Source of the DNA: CAZSHG01 sp964606695 [NCBI: uncultured bacterium]
GTDB lineage: Bacteria > UBP14 > UBA6098
DNA length: 19,174 nt
Assembly (NCBI GenBank): GCA_964606695.1
Contig: CAZSHG010000042.1
Span: 1-19,174, forward strand
Direction of reading: 5' to 3'
The translations under genes and the position numbers were made by a program. The notes beneath the pieces were generated by a model. That model had not been told where the DNA came from. It did not search any database and was given only the letters and a program-made list of their open reading frames with translations. Shown piece after piece: positions 12,413-19,174 of this stretch; the first letter of the stretch is position 1; every line of letters begins with the position of its first letter.

Positions 12413-13353
12413 TATCGTTCCCGGTTGTAGTCCATGTCCATCCAGATAGCGAACAGGACGGACTGGAAGGTCAACATCAACGTATAGACGAGTATGCTCA
12501 GCGTCGTCTTCGGCAACTCGTGATATTTCGAGTATGCCCAGAAAAATCGAACCGTGAACGGGAGCAGGATGAAAATCACGTTGAAAAACGAGAAGAGGTA
12601 GAACAGCACGAGCGGGTGGAAATCGAGGACGAGGTAGCGTTTCCATAGGCGGCGGAAAAACAGGCGCAGCAACAACATGCTCGTTTTGGGTATGTATTTC
12701 CAGAGCTTGATTTTGCTCTTCTCGCGGTCATAGACGGGGCGCACCTCGACGTCCTTCACGCGGGATTTCTTGATATTTAGCATATTGAGGATGTCGGCGT
12801 TGTAACCGTAGCCCTTTGTCATTTTATCGATTGGGATTCGCGCTAGGGCTTCATTCGAGATTGCCGTGTAGCCGCATTGCGGGTCCATCATCGAGTAATA
12901 GCCGGTGGCGAATTTCGTTAGAATCGTTAGAATCGCGTTGCCGAAAAAGCGGTATCGGGGCATTTTGTCGGAGTCGGCGTGCAGAAGCCTGTTGCCCTTG
13001 ACGTAATCGTAGCCCTCGTCGATTATAATATCGAGTAGCTTGTGCAGGTCGTCGGGGTGCATCTGGTTATCGCCGGCCATCACCGCTGTGATTTCGACGT
13101 CGCTATCGAGGCTTGCCAGATAGCCGTCGATTAGCGACTGGCCGAGGCCCTTGTTGACCTCGTGGTCGATAGGGACGACTCGCGTGTCATTCTCGGCAAG
13201 TCCGTGAATTATTTCCCGCGTGCGGTCTTTACTGCAATCGTTGATAACGAAAATCTTATCGACGAACTCCGGCACGCCGGTAACGGCTTCCGCGATGAGG
13301 AGTTCTTCGTTGAACGCGGGCATCACGACGCCTATTTTTTTGCCTTTGAACAT
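12412..13353 (-). CDS. GT2 family glycosyltransferase, dolichyl/polyprenyl-phosphate type (313 aa)
   Basis: The N-terminal GT-A domain shows IGVVMPAFNEE (7-17), VINDCSKDRTREI (37-49), the acidic metal/nucleotide motif MAGDNQMHPDDL (92-103) and DPQCGYTA. These are typical of polyprenyl-phosphate hexosyltransferases related to DPM1. The C-terminal ~80 residues hold two membrane helices. It probably transfers a sugar from a nucleotide donor to a lipid carrier on the cytoplasmic face for surface-glycan assembly. It starts one base after the hepT stop and ends in a TAATG overlap with the membrane-domain gene. A diverged copy of its first codons lies at 13961-14038, evidence of a lost second GT2. 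Confidence 0.87.
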   Translation of the reverse strand: MFKGKKIGVVMPAFNEELLIAEAVTGVPEFVDKIFVINDCSKDRTREIIHGLAENDTRVVPIDHEVNKGLGQSLIDGYLASLDSDVEITAVMAGDNQMHPDDLHKLLDIIIDEGYDYVKGNRLLHADSDKMPRYRFFGNAILTILTKFATGYYSMMDPQCGYTAISNEALARIPIDKMTKGYGYNADILNMLNIKKSRVKDVEVRPVYDREKSKIKLWKYIPKTSMLLLRLFFRRLWKRYLVLDFHPLVLFYLFSFFNVIFILLPFTVRFFWAYSKYHELPKTTLSILVYTLMLTFQSVLFAIWMDMDYNRER

Positions 13354-13354
13354 T

Positions 13355-13693
13355 TTATAATTCTCTTATAATTAATAGGAGTTCCGATTTAAGATTATCG
13401 AGATCGGACTCGATTACATTCCAAACTCTTTTAACATTAACTCCAAAATAATCGTGAATTAATACGTCTCTCATACCGGCCATTTGTCTCCATTTGACAT
13501 TCGGGTATTTCATTTTCAGCTTTTGGTCGATTTTCTTAACGGCCTCGCCGATTATCTCCAATCGCCTGATAACCCCATCCTGTAAGAGTTTATCATTGAA
13601 AAAATCGTCAATACTCTTGAATCTTGTATAATCCTCGATGATTTCGATGCTCTCGATAATGTCCTTTAAAAATATTTCGTTTCTTTCTTTCAC
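13355..13693 (-). CDS. hepT: HepT-type HEPN ribonuclease toxin (112 aa)
   Basis: This all-helical HEPN protein has the catalytic R-x4-H-x-Y motif intact in MRDVLIHDYFGVN (about 72-84). It begins MKERNEIFLKDIIESIEIIE and has the family middle RRLEIIGEAVKKI. In characterised MntA-HepT pairs the nucleotidyltransferase AMPylates the Tyr of this motif and silences the RNase. It overlaps mntA by ATGA (13690-13693). Its stop lies one base before the GT2 start, so read-through translation from the toxin module may feed the glycan gene. Confidence 0.88.
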   Translation of the reverse strand: MKERNEIFLKDIIESIEIIEDYTRFKSIDDFFNDKLLQDGVIRRLEIIGEAVKKIDQKLKMKYPNVKWRQMAGMRDVLIHDYFGVNVKRVWNVIESDLDNLKSELLLIIREL

Positions 13694-13977
13694 AGTATTC
13701 TTATCGAGTTATGTTCGATTTTTTCCTTCAACGCGGGTTTTATAGCGTCGTATTCGACGAGGTCGACTTTGCGTCCGAGCTTATCTTCCAGTTCGATTAT
13801 TATTCCAATGTAGTCGAGTAGGCTAATTGAATCGTCGAGTTCGACAAGGATGTCGATATCGCTCCGGTCGTTGAAATCACCCGAAACAACCGAGCCGAAA
13901 AGCGCGGCACGATGAGCATGATTGCGTTCGAGAATCGGCACAATCGAGTCGATAATTTTATCAATCTTCATTGGCAT
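13690..13977 (-). CDS. mntA: MntA-type minimal nucleotidyltransferase antitoxin (95 aa)
   Basis: The pol-beta-type motif GSVVSGDFNDRSDIDILVEL (about 28-47) supplies GSxxxG and the SDxD metal ligands, and a later acidic residue follows in KVDLVEYD. The protein is therefore expected to be an active AMP transferase that modifies HepT. Starts at 13977 or 13971 are both possible. Its beginning overlaps the end of a 25-codon frame (13961-14038) derived from a GT2 gene, which could couple its translation to the upstream transcript. Confidence 0.87.
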   Translation of the reverse strand: MPMKIDKIIDSIVPILERNHAHRAALFGSVVSGDFNDRSDIDILVELDDSISLLDYIGIIIELEDKLGRKVDLVEYDAIKPALKEKIEHNSIRIL

Positions 13978-14038
13978 TTTGCTGTTCCTCGTTGTTCGCC
14001 GGCATTACGACACCAATTTTTTTTTTGCCTTTGAACAT
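13961..14038 (-). pseudogene. N-terminal remnant of a second GT2 gene (25 codons)
   Basis: The frame MFKGKKKIGVVMPANNEEQQ matches the start of the GT2 at 13353 (MFKGKKIGVVMPAFNEELLI), with mostly third-position DNA differences, so it is a diverged paralog rather than a fresh duplication. After NEE the similarity ends and the frame stops within the start of mntA. It contains a run of ten A (14026-14017), a slippage-prone site. Together with the C-terminal remnant at 15133-15234 it suggests a vanished GT2 gene. Confidence 0.7.
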
Positions 14039-14050
14039 TGCTAATCCGCT

Positions 14051-15019
14051 TTAGCTATTGCCCTGAAAGTAGTTTTTACCCCATTTGATTGTCTTCACAA
14101 GGCCTTTCTTGAAATCGGTAACAAAGTCCATGCCCAAATCGGTTTTTATCTTGGTGTTGTCGATGTCGAAGACTTTAATATCGCCGGGCATCCAGTCGTC
14201 GTAGATTATTTTTTGATTCTCGATTCCGAGGATTTCCGCGACCATATCGGCGAGTTCTTTGATAGTAACTTTGATTCCGGAGGCGCAATTATAGACCTTG
14301 CCGCTTGCGATAGGCATCGCGGCGGAGCGGATGTTCGCTTCGACGACGTCGTCCACGTAAGTGAAACTCCTTTGTTGTGTGCCGTCGCCGAAGATTACAA
14401 TCGGCATTTCCTGAAGCATCAGGCGCGTGAAAATCGAGACGACGCCGCCGACCTCGCTGGATTCCTGCCGCGAGCCGTAAACGTGGAAATAGCGCAACAC
14501 CGTGACGTCGAGGCCGTAGAGGTGCTCGAACACCTTGACATATTTTTCTCCGGCGAGTTTGCTCGTGCCGTAATAGGAGGTTGGCACGAGAGAGTGCTCC
14601 TCGTCCTGCGGAAAATACCTCGCCTCGCCGTAAACCGAGCCTGTCGAGGCGTGGACGAACTTTTTCACGCCGTGTTTCACGGCGAACTCGAGCATGTTGA
14701 ATGTTCCACCCGCGTTTATTTCGAGGTCGCGGAGGGGATTATTCAGGCAAATTGTCTTTTTGGAAGCCGCTTGATGAAACACGACATCGACGCCCGGAAA
14801 ATACTGTTCGAGGTTTTTACGGTCGGTGACATCGCACTCGATTTCGGTGAAATTAGGATATGATTTCAGGTGCGCGAGGTTTTCATGCTTACCCGCGAAA
14901 TAGTCGTCGATAGAAATCGTCTCGACGCCCATTTTCACGAGCCTCTCGACGATATGGCTTCCTATAAAGCCTGCTCCGCCGGTAACCATAGCTTTTTTAT
15001 AAGGAAAACTCATTTTCAT
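14051..15019 (-). CDS. NAD-dependent nucleotide-sugar epimerase/dehydratase (322 aa)
   Basis: This extended short-chain dehydrogenase has the NAD-binding TGGAGFIGSH (13-22), a dinucleotide-specificity acidic pair at SIDDY (36-40), catalytic HASTGSVYG (Ser125/Thr126 region) and Y150-GTS-K154. FGDGTQQRSFTYVDDVVEA, near 215-233, is the sugar-nucleotide binding segment common to UDP-glucose/UDP-GlcNAc 4-epimerases and related enzymes. Length is normal. Exact substrate cannot be read from the sequence; the neighbouring WlbA/WlbB-like genes favour a UDP-N-acetylhexosamine or its uronate. Starts at Met1 or Met3 are both possible relative to AAGGAA. A promoter-like motif precedes it at 15054-15081. 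Confidence 0.87.
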   Translation of the reverse strand: MKMSFPYKKAMVTGGAGFIGSHIVERLVKMGVETISIDDYFAGKHENLAHLKSYPNFTEIECDVTDRKNLEQYFPGVDVVFHQAASKKTICLNNPLRDLEINAGGTFNMLEFAVKHGVKKFVHASTGSVYGEARYFPQDEEHSLVPTSYYGTSKLAGEKYVKVFEHLYGLDVTVLRYFHVYGSRQESSEVGGVVSIFTRLMLQEMPIVIFGDGTQQRSFTYVDDVVEANIRSAAMPIASGKVYNCASGIKVTIKELADMVAEILGIENQKIIYDDWMPGDIKVFDIDNTKIKTDLGMDFVTDFKKGLVKTIKWGKNYFQGNS

Positions 15020-15053
15020 TATTCCTTGCTAAATATCGACACTCAAGTTTTAT

Positions 15054-15081
15054 AATATAGAGTTTTTCCCTATCTAAACAA
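15054..15081 (-). promoter_or_regulatory. Promoter-like motif upstream of the epimerase
   Basis: On the minus strand TTGTTT (15081-15076), a 16-base spacer and TATATT (15059-15054) lie 35 bases before the epimerase start. The gap from 15020 to 15132 otherwise shows no gene. Confidence 0.4.
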
Positions 15082-15132
15082 GCCTTTTGTGATACCTCAT
15101 CTTATTAAGAAAACAGGTGAAAGTAGATTCTA

Positions 15133-15234
15133 TCAGCCTTTTGTCTCCCGGTTTGCCTCCATATCGAAGAGCATGGCAAACAGAATGAACAATAGACCGA
15201 TGAAGGTGCAGAACAGAATCGCGAGAGCGGTCAT
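15133..15234 (-). pseudogene. C-terminal membrane-domain remnant of a glycosyltransferase
   Basis: The 33-codon frame reads MTALAILFCTFIGLLFILFA then MLFDMEANRETKG. It is nearly the same as the end of the gene at 12110-12412 (MTALAILFCTFMGMQSILFA MLFDMEANRELKGN). The similarity continues a few codons upstream of the ATG (GYAPQ versus GFAPP), into the end of the acetyltransferase gene read in another frame. So the last codons of the acetyltransferase appear to be written over the stump of a GT2 or membrane-tail gene. The frame starts in an ATGA overlap with the acetyltransferase stop. Confidence 0.7.
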
Positions 15235-15818
15235 CTGCGGTGCGTAACCCTGTATATACCCTCGCCGTCCAGCGCATATTCGATGCCGCATCGGGGGCAT
15301 TTCACTTCGCTGTCGAATTTCGGAAGGATCTCGCCGCATTCGCATGCCCACCCGATTCGTTTCGCTGGAACGCCGGCCATGAGGGCGTAATCGGGGACAT
15401 CCTTCGTAACGACGGCACCCGCCGCGATGAAGGCGTGCCTGCCGACCGTATTTCCGCACACGATAGTCGCGTTCGCGCCGATAGACGCGCCCTCTTTGAC
15501 CCGCGTCTCGATATAGAACTCCGTGCCGCGCTGGGGGTATTTGCATCGGGGGTCTCGGATGTTGGTGAAAACCATCGACGGCCCGCAGAAGACGTAATCT
15601 TCGAGAATGACGCCCTCGTAAATTGAGACGTTGTTCTGAATTTTGCAGAACGACCCGATTTTCACGTTATTCTGGACGAAGACATTCTGGCCGAGGGTGC
15701 ATTTCTCGCCGATTTCCGCGCCGGGCATTATATGGCTGAAATGCCATATCGAAGAGCCTTTGCCGATAACCACGCCGTCGTCGATGATTGATGATTCGTG
15801 TAGAAAGTAATCCGACAT
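15231..15818 (-). CDS. wlbB: WlbB/WbpD-like sugar N-acetyltransferase, left-handed beta helix (195 aa)
   Basis: Hexapeptide repeats run from about 10 to 150 (IIDDGVVIGKGSSIWHFSHI, MPGAEIGEKCTLGQNVFVQN, VKEGASIGANATIVCGNTVG and RHAFIAAGAVVTKDVPDYAL). This trimeric beta-helix enzyme would acetylate the 3-amino group of UDP-2-acetamido-3-amino-2,3-dideoxy-glucuronate using acetyl-CoA, as WlbB and WbpD do. A C-terminal zinc-ribbon-like segment follows (CECGEILPK ... CPRCGIEY, about 159-181). The start at 15818 is supported by AAAGGGG and by a one-base gap after the oxidoreductase stop. The last residues (YRVTHRR) overlie a GT2 tail remnant, so the natural C-terminus has probably changed. Specificity is inferred from family and neighbour. 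Confidence 0.87.
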   Translation of the reverse strand: MSDYFLHESSIIDDGVVIGKGSSIWHFSHIMPGAEIGEKCTLGQNVFVQNNVKIGSFCKIQNNVSIYEGVILEDYVFCGPSMVFTNIRDPRCKYPQRGTEFYIETRVKEGASIGANATIVCGNTVGRHAFIAAGAVVTKDVPDYALMAGVPAKRIGWACECGEILPKFDSEVKCPRCGIEYALDGEGIYRVTHRR

Positions 15819-15819
15819 G

Positions 15820-16770
15820 TTAACCCCTTTCCACCGCAAACGGATGAGAATTCGTCGTGACGCCGATCGATTGCGCGACTCGAATATCGTGGACAAGCTC
15901 TATCGATGGTCGAACGTCATCGATACCAAATCCTTTACCGGATAGGGTTCTCTCGTAAAGTTGCGAATGCAAATCCGTAAAACCGTGCGTGAATTCCATT
16001 TTGTGTTGATTGATCTTTATCGAGCGAAAAGTGCAAGGCTCGCTTTTACCGTCGAAAAGCGGCGAATCCTCGCGGTCGATTGACAGAAACCATTTCACGC
16101 GAGCCTTCTCCAGCTCGATATAACCGGCCGCTCTGGTCGGTTCGGCGATATGAACCTCGCTTTTTTTAACGCCACCGAAAATCCACAGGAGCATATCGAA
16201 AAAATGGACGCCAATGTTGGTCGCGAGGCCGCCGGAACGTTCGAGATGGCCTTTCCACGAGCTGAGATACCACGGCCCGCGCGGCGTTACGTAGGTCAAT
16301 TCGATATCGTATTTGCCGTCTGGGGTTTCGTTGTCGATTCGCTCCTTCAGGGCGATTATCGAGGGGTGAAGCCGCAGTTGGAGGACATTCCAGACGCGGC
16401 GTCCGGTTTCCTCTTCCAGTTCCTGCAGAGCGTCGAGGTTCCACGGATTCAGCACGATTGGTTTTTCGCAGATGGCGTCGGCATCGAGGCGGAAGGCCAT
16501 GCGGATATGGGCGTCGTGCAGATAATTCGGCGAGCAGATACTGAACCAGTGCACGCGGAATTCATCCCCCTTGCGCCTGAGTTTCTCCAGATGCCGGTCG
16601 AAGCGTTCCGTCTCGGGGAAAAACCGCGCGGTGGGGGCGTAGCGGTCGATTATCCCCACCGAATCATGGGGGTCGAGGGCCGCGACAAGGTCGTTGCCCG
16701 TTTCGATTATCGCCTTCAGATGTCTCGGCGCGATGTAGCCTGCAAGTCCTGTTATCGCGAAGTTAGCCAT
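15820..16770 (-). CDS. wlbA: WlbA/WbpB-like Gfo/Idh/MocA sugar oxidase (316 aa)
   Basis: The sequence opens with a Rossmann fold (FAITGLAGYIAPRHLKAI, 4-21) and keeps WlbA/WbpB hallmarks: LVAALDPHDSVGIIDRY (28-44), FDRHLEKLRR (57-66), SICSPNYLHDAHI (77-89), CEKP (101-104) and SGGLATNIGVHFFDML (179-194) with the probable catalytic His. WlbA oxidises the C3 hydroxyl of UDP-N-acetyl-glucuronate with NAD; an aminotransferase (WlbC/WbpE) and then WlbB follow in the pathway. The aminotransferase and the UDP-GlcNAc 6-dehydrogenase are not in this window. It is the first gene of the minus-strand glycan locus visible here and is divergent from ricT across a 164-bp gap. Confidence 0.9.
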   Translation of the reverse strand: MANFAITGLAGYIAPRHLKAIIETGNDLVAALDPHDSVGIIDRYAPTARFFPETERFDRHLEKLRRKGDEFRVHWFSICSPNYLHDAHIRMAFRLDADAICEKPIVLNPWNLDALQELEEETGRRVWNVLQLRLHPSIIALKERIDNETPDGKYDIELTYVTPRGPWYLSSWKGHLERSGGLATNIGVHFFDMLLWIFGGVKKSEVHIAEPTRAAGYIELEKARVKWFLSIDREDSPLFDGKSEPCTFRSIKINQHKMEFTHGFTDLHSQLYERTLSGKGFGIDDVRPSIELVHDIRVAQSIGVTTNSHPFAVERG

Positions 16771-16859
16771 AAATCTCCTAACATACCAAATCCTTTTAAG
16801 ATAATGTTTCTATAGCAATCGGCAAGCCGAATTTTTAATTATTAACAGATGGATAAAAC

Positions 16860-16887
16860 TTGCGGCAAAGGAGACTTTCCATATATT
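16860..16887 (+). promoter_or_regulatory. Promoter-like motif upstream of ricT
   Basis: TTGCGG (16860-16865), a 16-base spacer and TATATT (16882-16887) lie 47 bases before the start at 16935. The divergent wlbA start is at 16770, and I see no clear opposing promoter in the same gap. Confidence 0.45.
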
Positions 16888-16934
16888 ATTTATTCCTGGA
16901 TTAAAATGAACTGAAATTTAATGGAGCGAAGATA

Positions 16935-17834
16935 ATGGACATCGATAATAAGAAAGAGGTTGCAAACGCCGCCAGGCCTAATTGTTACGTCGTTCAATTC
17001 AAACGCGAACGGGTGGATTATTTCATCGACAGGAATCATCTGCCGCTCAAGAAAGATTCCTGGGTGATGGTTCAGGCCGAACGTGGACGCGATCTGGGTC
17101 GAGTCAAAATGCAAATCGACGAAAAACACATGCCACCGGCGCAACATAAATATCACCTGGAAATACTCCACGAGGCCAAACCCGAGGAGATGGAGATATT
17201 ACAAACCAACCGCGAACGCGAGAAGAGAGCATTCCAGGCCTGCAAGGAGCTGATCGAGTTCCGCGGCCTCGAAATGAAACTCGTTGATTGCGAAATTCAG
17301 TTCGACGGCAACAAGATAACGTTCTATTTCACCGCCGAACACCGCGTAGATTTCCGCGAACTGGTCAAGGACCTGGCCTCGACGTATCGGACGCGTATAG
17401 AACTTCGCCAGATAGGCGTCCGCGACGAATCGAAGAAAATCGGCGGCCTGGGGCCATGCGGCCTGGAACTATGTTGCGCCAGATGGCTCGACGATTTCAA
17501 GCCCATATCGACACAGTTCGCACGCGACCAGAACCTGGCGGTTAATCCGAACAAGCTTTCCGGCATCTGCGGCAGGCTCTTCTGTTGCCTGGAATACGAG
17601 CAGGAATTCTACGAGGAAACGCGCAAGGATTATCCCACCGAAGAAGCGGTTTATACCGAGGGCGATTCGAAATTCATCGTAATCAAAATGGATTTCTTCA
17701 AGGGCGAAATACAGATGAAGGAACTGGAAACCGAGTCGATCAAGAATATATCCATAGATGAATTTCGGCGCAAGTTTTGCAAGCGTAATAAAGATTGGTT
17801 AGAACGATGGTTACCAAAGGCGGATAAAAAATGA
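16935..17834 (+). CDS. ricT: PSP1-domain protein, RicT/YaaT family (299 aa)
   Basis: The conserved PSP1 C-terminal domain is seen with its cysteines: GPCGLELCCARWL (Cys175, Cys180, Cys181) and KLSGICGRLFCCLEYE (Cys212, Cys217, Cys218). Between them lie RIELRQIGVRDESKKIGGLG and FARDQNLAVNPNKLSG, typical of the family. In Bacillus RicT forms a complex with RicA and RicF that carries [4Fe-4S] clusters and promotes RNase Y-dependent mRNA processing; in other phyla the role is less clear. GGAG eight bases upstream supports the start. It overlaps the next gene by ATGA (17831-17834). The protein is complete and its codon use matches a core genome gene. Confidence 0.92.
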   Translation: MDIDNKKEVANAARPNCYVVQFKRERVDYFIDRNHLPLKKDSWVMVQAERGRDLGRVKMQIDEKHMPPAQHKYHLEILHEAKPEEMEILQTNREREKRAFQACKELIEFRGLEMKLVDCEIQFDGNKITFYFTAEHRVDFRELVKDLASTYRTRIELRQIGVRDESKKIGGLGPCGLELCCARWLDDFKPISTQFARDQNLAVNPNKLSGICGRLFCCLEYEQEFYEETRKDYPTEEAVYTEGDSKFIVIKMDFFKGEIQMKELETESIKNISIDEFRRKFCKRNKDWLERWLPKADKK

Positions 17835-19090
17835 AAAAGACAATCACAATCATAACGATAATCCTTATCGCGCTGACGGCATCGGCGCAGAAGATACTGA
17901 TTCCCATGGACCTGGAACAGACCGACCATCTGAAGGCATACGGTGTGGTTTATGGCCTGATCGACCAGGGGATAAACATCGAGTGGCTACTGAACTATCG
18001 CGGCGGGAGTTTTCTCCTGCCGTCCAGCCAGAAGGCGGCGGATTTGTGCCGTATTCGCGGTGTCAAGTTCGGCGAGATCAGTGGAGCACAAGCGGCGGGG
18101 ATATACGCCGAAATCGAGGAGAACAACATGGAGGTAGTGCTCCTCGAAAAGGCGCCGAAGATCGCAATCTATACGCCTTCCAACAGGGAACCCTGGGACG
18201 ACGCCGTGACACTGGCTCTGACATACGCGGAAGTCCCTTACGAGACTATATGGGACAGGGAAGTCCTGGGCGGCAAACTTCAGGAGTTCGATTGGATTCA
18301 CCTGCATCACGAGGACTTCACTGGCCAATATGGCAAATTCTACGCCAGCTACCGAAACGCGCTATGGTATCAGCAGGATGTTGCGATGAACCAGGAGGCG
18401 GCGCGCGAGTTGGGATTCGCCAAGGTCAGCGAACTGAAACTGGCTGTGGGGCTCAAGCTACGCGAATATGTCGCGGGCGGAGGCTTTCTTTTCGCGATGT
18501 GTAGCGCGACCGACACGTGGGAAATCGCCCTTTCAGCGCGCAACGTCGATATCGTCCCTGCGGAATACGACGGCGACCCCATCGACCCCGACGCGCAACT
18601 CAAGCTTAATTTCGACGAGACGCTATGTTTCGAGAATTTCCAGCTGGAGACGAATCCGCTGGTGTATGAACACTCGACCATCGATGTCAAACCCGACCAG
18701 ACCAGCCGACGCATGGGCGCGGAAACCAACTATTTCACCCTCTTTGAATTCTCCGCGAAATACGACCCCGTCGCGACTATGCTCACCCAGAACCACGCGG
18801 ACGTAATCCCGGATTTTCTGGGGCAGAACTCGGCATACAACGCCGCGACAGTGAAGCAAAGCGTAGTTGTGCTGGGCACCTACGAGGGCAAGGCAGTGCA
18901 CAAGTATCTCCACGGCAACTACGGCGACGGCTTCTGGACTTTCCTCGGAGGCCACGACCCGGAAGACTACATGCACTTCATCGGCGACCCACCCACCGAC
19001 CTCAACATGCACCCTAATTCCCCCGGCTACCGCCTGATATTGAACAACATCCTCTTCCCCGCCGCGCAAAAGCAGGAGCACAAGACGTGA
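17831..19090 (+). CDS. Exported GATase-like protein of unknown function (419 aa)
   Basis: A signal peptide (MKKTITIITIILIALTASAQ) is followed by KILIPMDLEQTDHLKAYGVVYGLIDQGINIEWLLNYRGGS, a conserved opening I associate with exported proteins of FCB-type genomes, often annotated as asparagine synthetase B-like although the synthetase motifs are absent. The rest has features of a class I glutamine-amidotransferase-like or BPL-N-like fold: IAIYTPSNREPWDDAV, DWIHLHHEDFTGQYGKFYAS, LREYVAGGGFLFAMCSAT with a Cys in the elbow-like GFLFAMC, and a late HGNYGDGFWTFLGGHDPEDY. The likely location is the periplasm or outer surface. It is translationally coupled to ricT by an ATGA overlap. The substrate is unknown. 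Confidence 0.65.
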   Translation: MKKTITIITIILIALTASAQKILIPMDLEQTDHLKAYGVVYGLIDQGINIEWLLNYRGGSFLLPSSQKAADLCRIRGVKFGEISGAQAAGIYAEIEENNMEVVLLEKAPKIAIYTPSNREPWDDAVTLALTYAEVPYETIWDREVLGGKLQEFDWIHLHHEDFTGQYGKFYASYRNALWYQQDVAMNQEAARELGFAKVSELKLAVGLKLREYVAGGGFLFAMCSATDTWEIALSARNVDIVPAEYDGDPIDPDAQLKLNFDETLCFENFQLETNPLVYEHSTIDVKPDQTSRRMGAETNYFTLFEFSAKYDPVATMLTQNHADVIPDFLGQNSAYNAATVKQSVVVLGTYEGKAVHKYLHGNYGDGFWTFLGGHDPEDYMHFIGDPPTDLNMHPNSPGYRLILNNILFPAAQKQEHKT

Positions 19091-19119
19091 GGAATAACTT
19101 TTAATTTTAGGAGAACAAA

Positions 19120-19174
19120 ATGAAAACCACAATTCTAATTATCGCCCTCTTAGCTGGCGCGTGCCTCGCGCAAA
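19120..19174 (+). CDS. Start of an exported protein (partial, 18 residues)
   Basis: MKTTILIIALLAGACLAQ begins at 19120 after AGGAG (19109-19113) and runs off the window. It is a short signal peptide. The LAGAC stretch is lipobox-like but has Ala, not Leu, at -3, so ordinary signal peptidase cleavage after CLA is equally likely. It probably belongs to the same operon as the preceding exported protein. Confidence 0.65.
   Translation, partial: MKTTILIIALLAGACLAQ

Noticed and set aside
12413-12646. Longer start for the membrane-tail gene, adding 78 residues
   Set aside because: The added part lies out of frame over GT2 coding sequence and looks unlike a protein domain; the TAATG junction at 12412 is the natural start.
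16150-16815. Long plus-strand frame of 221 codons opposite the oxidoreductase gene
   Set aside because: It is antisense to a clear WlbA/WbpB homolog and has no ribosome site or recognisable domain.

Overview
The window reads like a contig from an uncultured bacterium of the Fibrobacterota-Chlorobiota-Bacteroidota (FCB) superphylum or a neighbouring candidate phylum. The evidence is a secreted repeat protein ending in a type IX-like C-terminal sorting domain (PNPFN ... SGVYLV ... RRIVYLK), a second fragment of such a domain, and promoter-like motifs with a Bacteroidota-type -7 box (TAnnTTTTG). This is inference; no rRNA gene or marker phylogeny is available. Nearly everything from 1 to 16770 lies on the minus strand; 16935 to the end is on the plus strand.

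Region 1 (1-4675, minus, AT-rich): a partial gene of unknown function at the left edge, a phased A-tract repeat array, and an operon encoding an N4-cytosine-type DNA methyltransferase, an AvaI/BsoBI-family restriction endonuclease with all active-site residues in register, an SDH-family Clp-fold serine protease-like protein and a 57-residue basic protein. Region 2 (4675-6882): a secreted repeat protein whose 3' end, with the short reading frame behind it, is riddled with palindromic repeats that keep the frame open, plus a truncated sorting-domain gene. Region 3 (6955-9792, minus, AT-rich): a compact operon of proteins matching no system I know: an alpha+beta protein, a winged-helix protein, a TIR/deoxyribosyltransferase-like protein, a small protein with a broken start and a PD-(D/E)XK nuclease-like protein with an embedded winged helix. 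It is the best candidate in the window for an undescribed, probably defensive, system. Region 4 (9905-10661): a DUF2335 membrane-protein gene with an in-frame amber codon, translationally coupled to a small conserved protein.

Region 5 (10720-16770, minus, GC-richer) is a cell-surface polysaccharide locus: a flippase-like membrane protein, a GT2 glycosyltransferase and a stand-alone copy of its membrane tail, a nucleotide-sugar epimerase, a WlbB/WbpD-like acetyltransferase and a WlbA/WbpB-like oxidoreductase. The last two point to a 2,3-diamino-2,3-dideoxy uronic acid; the matching aminotransferase is not in the window. Two toxin-antitoxin modules (hicBA and mntA-hepT) sit between genes of this locus, and remnants of a second GT2 gene mark its rearrangement. 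Region 6 (16935-19174, plus): a RicT/YaaT-type PSP1 protein, an exported GATase-like protein and the start of another exported protein.

The most striking architecture is that both AT-rich nuclease operons begin directly after copies of the same tail sequence (identical blocks at 4899-4926 and 10030-10057, and at 4685-4699 and 9918-9932), each closely followed by a TTGACTTT promoter-like motif, and both end against related promoter-like elements (1042-1104 and 6876-6950). They look like two cassettes carried between similar borders.
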